Source of the DNA: Chloracidobacterium sp.
GTDB lineage: Bacteria > Acidobacteriota > Blastocatellia > Pyrinomonadales > Pyrinomonadaceae
Direction of reading: 5' to 3'
DNA: 18,388 nucleotides
Assembly: GCA_016712045.1 (NCBI GenBank)
Contig: JADJRV010000026.1
Coordinates: forward strand, 1-18,388
Shown here: positions 1-6,588 of the stretch, in pieces
Position numbering within the stretch: position 1 is the first letter of the stretch
Layout: the number at the start of each line of letters is the position of its first letter
Made by a program: the position numbers and the translations under genes
The notes under the pieces: generated by a model
Seen by the model: the letters and a program-made list of their open reading frames with translations, nothing else
What the model was told of the DNA's origin: nothing
The model's database searches: none

Positions 1-397
1 AGCCGCCCAATAAATGGCGAGATGTACGATGCACCGGCCTTGCTGCGCAATAACGCCTGCGCAGCAGAAGCAGAGCGTGACATTGACCTTCGTGCCCTCG
101 GCACGGAAAGTGCGGCAAGCCTTAAGTCCATCGAGCGTCAGGGGACTTTGATCACAACGTTATCTGCGATCTTGCGAGTTCACGCCCTTCTTTAAGCATT
201 CCTTCAGTATCCAGAGCCGTCACCTCGGCCGAAACGTCACCCGCAACGATCGAGCAGATCTTGGCAATATGCTCCTTAAAATCAACGTCGCCTTCTTTCG
301 CAACTAGCGAAGGATTCGTCGTCACGCCGTCGATCATGCCAAGCTCATTGGCCTCTTTGATCTCGTCCAGGTTTGCTGTATCGATGAAGAATTTCAT
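1..397 (-). CDS. Transaldolase / fructose-6-phosphate aldolase family (TalC-like), partial, two presumed sequencing frameshifts
   Basis: Begins MKFFIDTANLDEIKEA and carries the family's GVTTNPSL and SAEVTALD motifs. TalC/FSA enzymes are about 215 residues, class I (Schiff-base) aldolases that transfer or cleave C3 units of sugar phosphates in the cytoplasm. About 130 codons are present and the gene runs off the left edge. The open frame breaks near 171-173 (a T short on the plus strand) and again near 141-145 (a G-run one base short). Restoring one base at each gives NVVIKVPLT, which contains the Schiff-base lysine, followed by a conserved stretch ending YISPFIGR. No strong Shine-Dalgarno is visible. 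It lies 59 nt downstream of the FAH-family gene on the same strand and is probably the last visible gene of the hslVU operon. Whether it is a transaldolase or a fructose-6-phosphate aldolase cannot be settled here. Confidence 0.9.
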
Positions 398-456
398 AGT
401 TGTCGGTTGATCTTGTTCGTTGTCATTAAGGTGCCTTATTTCGTGGCTAAAATCTC

Positions 457-1085
457 TTAAACCACAGTATTTCTCAATGTTCCAATGCCCTCAATTTCCA
501 CTTCGCATACATCGCCCGGGTTCATTTTCGATACTCCGCTCGGGGTTCCGGTGGCGATTACGTCGCCGGGGTTGAGGGTCATCATGTTTGAGATATATCG
601 TACCAGAAAATCGACCGGGAAGACCATTTGCGAAGTCCGTCCGTCCTGTTTGATCTCACCGTTTACTCGGCAAATGACGCTAATATCAGCCCAGTCCAGC
701 CCAGTCTCAATGTGCGGGCCGATCGGGCAGAAAGTATCAAACGACTTTGCCCGAGCGAACTGCCCGTCCTTTCGCTGGAGATCGCGAGCAGTTACGTCGT
801 TCAAACATGTGAATCCCTTAATATAATCCATTACATTAGCATCGTCATCTAAGTTCTTACACATCTTAGAGATGACTATCCCAAGCTCAGCTTCATGTTC
901 AACTTGAACTGACTGCCTCGGCAGCACGATCTCGTCTCCATCAAACACAATCGCCGAGGTGCTTTCAGAAACAACATCGGCTCGACGGGTACATCATTCC
1001 TAAGCTCGGCCGCGTGATCCGCATAGTTGCGGCCCACGCAGACAATCTTGGACGGCATAAAATCTGGCGATATCTCGATCTTCAT
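457..1085 (-). CDS. Fumarylacetoacetate hydrolase family protein (FAHD1-like), one presumed frameshift
   Basis: The chosen start reads MKIEISPDFMPSKIVCVGRN, and the short N-terminus then enters the core motif VGRNYADHAAELRN. After a one-base loss near 956 the frame resumes at FDGDEIVLPRQS. Family hallmarks follow in order: VEHEAELGIVI (acidic metal ligands), GFTCLNDVTARDLQ, QFARAKSFDTFCPIGP, and NPGDVIATGTPSGV near the C-terminus. The reconstructed length of about 209 residues fits the short FAHD1-type members. These Mg2+-dependent cytoplasmic enzymes cleave or decarboxylate acylpyruvates or oxaloacetate, or isomerise catechol meta-cleavage products; the substrate cannot be told from sequence. 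The frame upstream of this ATG is still open because the end of the preceding lipoprotein gene reads into it, so the real junction may be a short overlap or an indel. Confidence 0.9.
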
Positions 1086-2166
1086 AAAATTCTCAGGGAC
1101 TGTTTCGGAAACGACCTCGGAGCGATCACTGACGTTGCCAGTGTTATCGGTCGCTGTGAGTGTAGTAAAGGTAATTCTTGCCGGACTCAACTTTGGTGTC
1201 CTGAAAGGTATTTGCTTTCAATAATTCAGGCGTGAAGCAGCGCCATTTTGCTTCTTAGCACTGTTTCGTCGGTCGTGCGGTAGATTTTGTAGCCGACGAT
1301 GTCGCGTTCGGGGTTGGCGGCGAAGAATATGGAGATCGTGTTTGGCGAGGCGGCAGTGTGATCGCTGGGGAGCCGACGGGCGAAATTATCAACTGCCTTG
1401 AATTTTAGAACGTTAGATTCGCCGCCTCGACCGGTTCGGCCTGCATGCCGGGCGAAACGGCACGGACGAAATAGAAATAATCTTTGCTAAACTCAAATAA
1501 TTCGTCGGAAAACTCTTTACCGCTGACCGGAACTTTGTTCAAGCCGCCGGTTCTTTCTCCAGATGTTGAGCGGTAAATGTTGTAGCCAAGACATTCACCG
1601 GCTGCGATCCGTCGATATTCGCGGACGGCCCTTTCCACTTTGGTTGGATAGCGTCCTGCGTTGGCTCGCCGGAAAGAGAAGCCGGAGCCGCCCGCAACCT
1701 TGGCAGCCGGCTCGATGACGAGGGCATTTGAAAACGCGGCTTTTGCCCCGAGCATTCACAAACCGTATCGCGTATCTAAGCCGTGCCGATTGCGTCGCGA
1801 AGAGCAAAGTGTCGCGATATTGCAGCGTTTTCAGGCCAAAATCACTAGCCGTGACCGGGATCGTCGTGATCAGCGTGCTGCGATCGGCAAATTGTTCCTC
1901 CGAGAGGCCTGCAAAGGGGAGTCGGCAGGCTCAGCGAGGCGGTAAACATCCATCCGGCTGATGTGTTGAACATTCCGACTGGTGCATTTCTGGCCGGCAT
2001 CTGCCAAGACAAGATCACCTGATTCCCACGTTGAAACCCGGAAAGCTCAACCCGCTGCGAAACTCTCTCCTTAGGCGGCACCGGAGCCCCCGCTTTCCAC
2101 AGCCCGCACCGAAAGATCGACACGGCAAGAAGTGCCACCAGGCGACTTTACTAAGTTTTACGGCAT
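1086..2166 (-). CDS. Fibronectin type III-domain lipoprotein, several presumed frameshifts
   Basis: No single frame covers this gene, but adjacent fragments join into one coherent protein. The start at 2166 follows a GAGGA Shine-Dalgarno and gives a basic n-region (KLSK) and a hydrophobic core (ALLAVSIF). Next comes a Cys in a lipobox-like setting; the observed FRCG could be FGCG with a base error. After the Cys is a Pro-rich linker (KAGAPVPPKE). Downstream are FN3-like modules marked by repeated strands of the type GYNIYRST and GYKIYRTT, and by closing strands such as FSKDYFYFVRAVS and TATDNTGNVSDRS. The reconstructed size is about 360 residues. It is probably a membrane-anchored periplasmic or outer-membrane lipoprotein; its function is unknown and FN3 modules suggest a binding or structural role. 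It starts 53 nt after the hslU stop, in the same operon. Exact frame breaks are uncertain; the best-supported ones lie near 2145, 1760, 1400, 1230 and 1150. Confidence 0.7.
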
Positions 2167-2218
2167 GTTTCGATTTCCTCTCTTTACAACAATCGTTTCG
2201 TCGGTGCTTAGGCCTCAA

Positions 2219-3612
2219 TTACAAAATATACTGCCGCATGTCCTGATCCTCGATCAAGGTGCTTAAGCGGTCGTCAACATAGGCGGCGTCGATCCTTTGA
2301 TGCTTTTCATCGAGCTCGCTGCCGGCAAAGCTGATCTCCTCGAGGAGTTTCTCGACAAGCGTGTGCGAACCTACTTGCACCAATGTTTTCCGTTGTCTTA
2401 TTGATCTATTCGGTCATTTCCGCCAACCTATCAATCGCGTCATCGGTAAAAACTAAGTTCGATCCCCTCGGTGCCTAAGAGAGCCTGGTATTGCTTGATC
2501 AACGAATTTTTCGGCTGCACGAGAATCCGCTTAAGGTCATCGATGGTCAGGGCTTCGAGTTCGACGCGGATCGGAAAGCGGCCTTGGAGCTCAGGAATCA
2601 AGTCGGTCGGCTTGCTGACGTGAAAGGCTCCGGCGGCGATGAAGAGAATGTGGTCGGTCGAGACCATTCCGTATTTTGTGTTTACGTTGGTGCCCTCGAC
2701 GATCGGCAGCAGGTCCCGTTGGACTCCTTCGCGTGAAACATCGGGATTGCCGCCTCTTTCGCGGCCCGCGACCTTGTCGAGTTCGTCAAGGAAAATAATG
2801 CCGGATGACGCAGCTTTTCTATCGCTTTACGCGTTATCTGCTCCATATCGACAAGGCTTTCCTGTTCGTCGCGGAGCATGTATCTTGCGGGCTTCGCCGA
2901 CGGTCAGTTTCTTTTGTTACGGTCTTCGCCGGGAACATATTGCCGAACATATCCTTGAAATTGACACCCATCTCTTCCATTCCCTGGCCGCCGATAAAAT
3001 CGATCGTCGCGTTGGATCGGTCCTGCGTCTCGATATCGATCAGACGGTCGTCGAGATCGCCGCGTTTAGCTGTTCGCGAAGCTTGTCACGGGTGCGGTGG
3101 ATTGATTGAGGTGTCTCAGCCGGTTCCTCGTCGTCCTGCGTCTGATAACTAAAGTCGGACGGGGGTAGAAGAAGATCGAGCAGGCGTTCCTCAACGTTTT
3201 GTTGAGCCCGCCGCAGTACATCCTCGAAAGCCCCTTGCTTTGCCATATCGACGCCGACCTCGGCAAGCTCACGCACCATGCTTTCGACATCGCGGCCGAC
3301 ATATCCGACCTCGGTGAATTTCGACGCTTCGATCTTGATGAACGGTGAATTTGCGAGCCGCGCGAGCCTGCGGGCGATCTCGGTCTTGCCGACGCCGGTT
3401 GAGCCGATCATCAGGATGTTTTTGGCAAAACATCTTCAGCGATCTCTGGCGGCAGCTTTTGCCGACGAATCCGATTACGCAAAGCCACCGCGACCGCCTT
3501 CTTAGCCGCGCTCTGCCCGACAACATACTTATCCACTCAGCCACGATCTGTCGCGGCGTGAGGTCGTCGAGTTTGGTTTTTCGACGGTCTCGCCGCCAAG
3601 ATAGTTCGCCAC
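2219..3612 (-). CDS. hslU: HslU (ClpY), ATPase subunit of the HslVU protease, multiple presumed frameshifts
   Basis: AAA+ unfoldase that feeds substrates to HslV in the cytoplasm. Motifs in order are KLDDLTPRQIV (family N-terminus), Walker A GSTGVGKTEIARRLA (usual GPTGVGKT), the pore-loop GYVGRDVES, an I-domain stretch LREQLNAAI, LLRDEQESLVDMEQITRKA, a Walker B region recoverable as IIFLDELDKVAG after indel repair, TDHILFIAAGAFHVSKPTDL, ELQGRFPIRVEL, and the C-terminus MRQYIL, which in this family docks into HslV. The best start is GTG at 3612-3610, overlapping the hslV stop TAG by one base and giving VANYLGGETVEKTKLDDL after one added A. About 464 codons fits the family (440-470). At least five frame breaks occur between 2450 and 3600, none with the loss of a conserved block, so I take them as sequencing errors. 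Confidence 0.97.
3137..3149 (+). repeat. 13-mer TGCGTCTGATAAC, copy 1 of 4
   Basis: Exact copy of a word found four times in the window, always on the plus strand. Here it lies antisense inside hslU, where the gene reads SYQTQ in a poorly conserved linker. It shares the two preceding bases (CC) with copy 4. Confidence 0.6.
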
Positions 3613-4142
3613 TATATTTCCTCGACCAAGATGTCCGAATTGGTATAAATACAGATCTCGCCCGCTATTCGCAAAGACTCTTCGGCGATCTCTTTGGCGG
3701 TCAGCGACGTATGTTTCACTAACGCGCGGGCCGCTGCGAGGGCGTACATACTGCCCGACCCGACGGAGAGCAAGCCGTCATCCGAAGAGATCACATCGCC
3801 TTTGCCAGATATGAGAAAAAGCGTCAGTTCCGTCGGCGACGATGAGCAAGGCTTCGAGATTTCGCAAGTATTTATCGGTGCGCCAGTCTTTGCTGAGTTC
3901 GATCGCGGCACGCTCGAGCTGGCCTTGAAACTGTTCGAGCTTTGTTTCGAACCTCGTCAACAGTGAAAATGCATCGGCTGTTGAGCCCAGCAAAACCGCA
4001 AGAAACCGTTCGAAATACGCCGGACCTTGCGGGCATTGGATTTGAGGACAGTTTCGCCGAGCGTGACCTGACCGTCGCCAGCCATCGCTGTTTGGCCGTT
4101 GCGTGTAACGAGCAGAACGGTCGTTGAGCGAATTCTCGCCAT
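3612..4142 (-). CDS. hslV: HslV (ClpQ), peptidase subunit of the HslVU protease, presumed frameshifts
   Basis: Threonine peptidase that forms the double-ring proteolytic chamber capped by HslU. The start MARIRSTTVLLV places a Thr-Thr pair at residues 7-8; in this family the propeptide is removed so that the first Thr becomes the N-terminal nucleophile. Conserved blocks are AMAGDGQVTLGETVLKSNARKVRRI, GSTADAFSLLTRFETKLEQ, AAIELSKDWRTDKYLRNLEALLIVAD, SVGSGSMYALAAARAL and AGEICIYTNSDI near the C-terminus. Reconstructed length is about 177 residues, normal for HslV. Frame breaks near 4010 and 3830 are single-base; around the first, one extra and one missing G restore LAGFAGSTADAF. The stop TAG overlaps the hslU GTG by one base, so the two subunits are probably translationally coupled. 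It is the first gene of a leftward operon. Confidence 0.97.
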
Positions 4143-4197
4143 ATTGCTTTCTTGCCGCATAAAAACTCAATGATAAGGTTTTAATTTCAAATGCTCA

Positions 4198-4291
4198 AGA
4201 GAGTCGAGGAAGTCGTGAGCGTTTCGGGAGTCTTGGGAGTGACGGAGTCAAGAGGTCATGACGCTTGACTCCCTCGACTCTTGACTCTCTT
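4198..4291. repeat. GAGTC/GACTC-rich imperfect inverted repeat
   Basis: In the gap between divergent hslV and the amidotransferase gene, GAGTC occurs three times in the left part (from 4201) and GACTC four times in the right part (to about 4288). The reverse complement of the right part partly matches the left, so the transcript could fold into a long imperfect hairpin. No T-run of terminator type follows. It may be a degenerate dispersed repeat or a regulatory region for the divergent promoters; the sequence does not decide. Confidence 0.45.
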
Positions 4292-4319
4292 CCCGATATG
4301 CCTGAACATTAAGGGGTTT

Positions 4320-5051
4320 ATGGGAAAACGTCCGAGAATAGGCATCACGATGCGTTTAGAGATGGAAACCGGGAGGTTTTATCTCGGACGCGACTATAGC
4401 GAGGCCATCGAGGCGTGCGGCGGCGTTCCGGTGCAAATCGCTTTGATCCCAAAGGCGGAGTTTATTGCTGAGGCTCTCGCCGGTATGGACGGCATTTTGT
4501 TGCCGGGGAGCAATACGGATATCGATCCGCACTATTACGGCGAAGAGCCGCACCATAGACTTGGTACGGTCATTCCGGAAAAGGATCAGACCGATCAGCT
4601 TGTTTTGGCAGAGGCTGACAGACTCGGATTACCTGTTTTAGGTATTTGCTATGGAATGCAGGCGTTGAATGTGTATCGTGGAGGTTCGCTAATACAGGAC
4701 ATTGAATCTCAGGTAAAGGGAAGTCATAAGCATGAACAAGGTGCTCCGCACACTCGAAACTCTCATAGTCTAAAAATCGCAAAGGGCAGTGTATTAGCTG
4801 GTCTTGCGGCAGTAAAAGGTGCAAAAGGCGATATCCGAGTCAATTCGTCCCATCACCAGGCAGTGAATAAGGTCGGTAAGAATTTGAAAGAAGTGGCGTG
4901 GGCCAAAGACGGCGTGATCGAATGTATCGAAGATATGCGAAGGGGCCGGTTTATAATGGGTGTACAATGGCATCCTGAAATGACGTCACCGACGGATGCC
5001 GTTTCACGGGAGATATTTGAGCTTTTTGTGGAGAAATGCAGAAAGGCTTAA
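4320..5051 (+). CDS. Class I glutamine amidotransferase-like peptidase (gamma-glutamyl-gamma-aminobutyrate hydrolase family, PuuD-like)
   Basis: Intact 243-residue frame. The ATG at 4320 is preferred over the earlier in-frame ATG at 4281 because AAGGGG lies just upstream and the protein then opens with the family's RPRIGITMR. Motifs are GILLPGSNTDIDPHYYGEEP, the nucleophile elbow GICYGMQALNV (Cys110), SSHHQAVN, and VQWHPE (His218, Glu220), which completes the Cys-His-Glu triad. Peptidase C26 members hydrolyse gamma-glutamyl amides, for example in putrescine degradation; no putrescine-pathway gene is adjacent here, so the true substrate is open. The residue after the catalytic Cys is Tyr where many relatives have Arg. 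It appears to be a single-gene unit, divergent from hslV and 138 nt before the next gene. Confidence 0.9.
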   Translation: MGKRPRIGITMRLEMETGRFYLGRDYSEAIEACGGVPVQIALIPKAEFIAEALAGMDGILLPGSNTDIDPHYYGEEPHHRLGTVIPEKDQTDQLVLAEADRLGLPVLGICYGMQALNVYRGGSLIQDIESQVKGSHKHEQGAPHTRNSHSLKIAKGSVLAGLAAVKGAKGDIRVNSSHHQAVNKVGKNLKEVAWAKDGVIECIEDMRRGRFIMGVQWHPEMTSPTDAVSREIFELFVEKCRKA

Positions 5052-5189
5052 CTTCGAACTCAGAAATTCGTATCACTTGATGTCGTTATGCGAATTCCGG
5101 CAGTTTAAGTAATTTATTAGGTTTTGTAACACATTTATTAACAGTAAATACAGGCAATAGTTAAAGTAGATAATTGAGAGCAAATATTG

Positions 5190-5565
5190 ATGGATAATCC
5201 GATATTGGTTGGTTTAATTTCATGGTTCGTACCTGGACTCGGGCATTTGATGCGAGGGGCGTGGTTCGAGGCGATCATAGCTGTGATCGTGTGGTCGATG
5301 TTCGTCATCGCGCTGTTGAGCGGCGGGGCGCATTATCCCGGCTTTGATTTCAAAGACGGCACGCTGCTATATCTGCTAAATGCTTTTGCCCGTTTGGGTA
5401 ACGGTTTAGGGGCGATCGTGAGCTTTATTATGGCGGAACGCCTTCGCCGCAGGTTGCGCACTTGCGACATTTGAATACGGCGGGCGTTTCCTCGAGGTTG
5501 CCGGACTGCTCAACTATCTGGCGACGGTCGATGCAGTCGATATCTCACTCGGGAGGAAAAAATGA
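5190..5565 (+). CDS. Small integral membrane protein (DUF6677-like), presumed frameshifts near 5440-5475
   Basis: Opens MDNPILVGLISWFVPGLGHL, a glycine-rich hydrophobic hairpin seen in small TM2/DUF6677-type membrane proteins. Further hydrophobic stretches are AIIAVIVWSMFVIALL and YLLNAFARLGNGLGAIVSF. The first frame stops at 5474, but the next frame continues in the same style with ATFEYGGRFLEVAGLLNYL and ends DISLGRKK at the TGA at 5563. That stop overlaps the following ATG as ATGA, which strongly supports the reconstructed C-terminus. The full length is about 125 residues. The function is unknown and the family name is tentative. It is the first gene of the run leading to recO and the lipopolysaccharide permease, with an AT-rich promoter-like region before it. 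Confidence 0.75.
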
Positions 5566-5732
5566 TCCACTTTATTTATCTGATAGGATTCGCTTTTTTT
5601 GTCTCGGTAGCATTTGCGATATTTTCCAACGGAACGACGCGGGAACGAGTATTTTACGGTGTCAAAACATTTTTGCAGTTTACCGTGATCAGCCTCGTAT
5701 TGGCGTGGATCTTGTATTTTATCCCGTGGTAG
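5562..5732 (+). CDS. 56-residue small membrane protein
   Basis: An intact short frame starting MIHFIYLIGFAFFVSVAFAI and ending in WILYFIPW. It has two hydrophobic segments (about residues 3-21 and 37-54) joined by a short basic loop (GTTRERVFYGVK), so a two-pass membrane hairpin is likely. The start lies in an ATGA overlap with the stop of the previous membrane protein, and GGGAGG sits just upstream, which makes translational coupling very likely. It may be a partner subunit of that protein. I do not recognise the family. The larger frames overlapping this interval on either strand are shadows. Confidence 0.75.
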   Translation: MIHFIYLIGFAFFVSVAFAIFSNGTTRERVFYGVKTFLQFTVISLVLAWILYFIPW

Positions 5733-5765
5733 AAACATAAGTTTCTCTCAAAACCGCTGAACTTT

Positions 5766-5782
5766 TGGTCCGGTCCGGACCA
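5766..5782. repeat. Perfect palindrome TGGTCCG-GTC-CGGACCA
   Basis: Seven-base arms with a three-base spacer, directly abutting three TGGACCA decamers and about 50 nt before the recO start. It could be an operator or an RNA hairpin in the leader; neither is proved. Confidence 0.5.
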
Positions 5783-5811
5783 GGTGGACCAAAGTGGACC
5801 AAGGTGGACCA
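5782..5811 (+). repeat. Three tandem decamers, consensus A(G/A)GTGGACCA
   Basis: Units at 5782-5791, 5792-5801 and 5802-5811 are AGGTGGACCA, AAGTGGACCA and AGGTGGACCA. The right arm of the preceding palindrome (CGGACCA) is a fourth related copy. The ten-base period equals about one helical turn, as expected for a protein-binding iteron, but slippage expansion is equally possible. Confidence 0.7.
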
Positions 5812-5832
5812 GACTCAGATCATAGGAGCGAA

Positions 5833-6588
5833 ATGCCGCTTGTCGAGACCGAGGGACTGGTCATCAAGAGCTACAATCTGGCCGAAGCCGACCGTATCGT
5901 CGTCCTTTTGACGCTCGATCATGGTGTGGTTCGCGGTGTCGCGAAAGGGGCGAAACGCCTAAAGAGCAAGTTTGGCAGTGGGCTAGAGCCGTTTTCGGTC
6001 GTTCAGGCGACGTATTTTCAAAAAGACTCGGTCGAACTGGTCTCGATACAGAAAACGGACCTGATCCAATCAAATTTTGACGCTGCGAGCGACCCTGATT
6101 TTCTGCAGAAATTTTCATATCTCGGCGATCTGCTCCTGACCATGTCGCCTCCGCACGATCCCAACGAAACGCTTTACCGTATGGTCAAGCGTGTCGAAAC
6201 CGCGTCGAATGATCGTTTCGACGCTATTGAGCACGGGCGTATATTTCGAATTGTGGATGCTGGGCTCGCAGGGTATTTGCCGGATTGGGGACATTGCAAC
6301 GCTTGCGGACGGGAGTTTGACGATGCAGAGACCGCTAATTTATCGGATAATTTTCATCTTATTTGCCCGACCTGCCGACGAGGAGCGGCGACGCGTCCGT
6401 TCGACGGGATAAGCCGGTCTATCGCCGCAGCAGCCAGAAAGCTGAGTCCGAGCAAGTTTGCGGAATTTACTGCCGACAAGGATGACGCTCTAAAGGCTTT
6501 ATCTATTATACTTAAGCTTATTGTCTCAAGTTCGATAGGCAGGGAAGTGACCGGCGAAAAATCGCTGGCGATCAAGACACAAGGTTAA
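5833..6588 (+). CDS. recO: DNA repair protein RecO
   Basis: Intact 251-residue protein. The ATG at 5833 is preferred over the upstream in-frame ATG because AGGAG sits 6 nt before it and the protein then begins MPLVETEGLVIKSYNLAEAD, the standard RecO N-terminus (OB fold). It continues with GVVRGVAKGAKRLKSKFGSGLEPF. The zinc motif CNAC (Cys155, Cys158) and CPTC (Cys178, Cys181) is complete. RecO works with RecR to load RecA onto SSB-coated single strands in recombinational gap repair. The stop overlaps the start of the permease gene as TAATG, indicating coupled translation. The unusual feature is the palindrome and decamer array immediately upstream. Confidence 0.95.
   Translation: MPLVETEGLVIKSYNLAEADRIVVLLTLDHGVVRGVAKGAKRLKSKFGSGLEPFSVVQATYFQKDSVELVSIQKTDLIQSNFDAASDPDFLQKFSYLGDLLLTMSPPHDPNETLYRMVKRVETASNDRFDAIEHGRIFRIVDAGLAGYLPDWGHCNACGREFDDAETANLSDNFHLICPTCRRGAATRPFDGISRSIAAAARKLSPSKFAEFTADKDDALKALSIILKLIVSSSIGREVTGEKSLAIKTQG

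Noticed and set aside
1085..1190. FAH-family gene starting at 1190
   Set aside because: The extra N-terminal stretch (TATDNTGNVSDRS) is the closing strand of the upstream FN3 lipoprotein, while MKIEISPDF at 1085 fits the family start.
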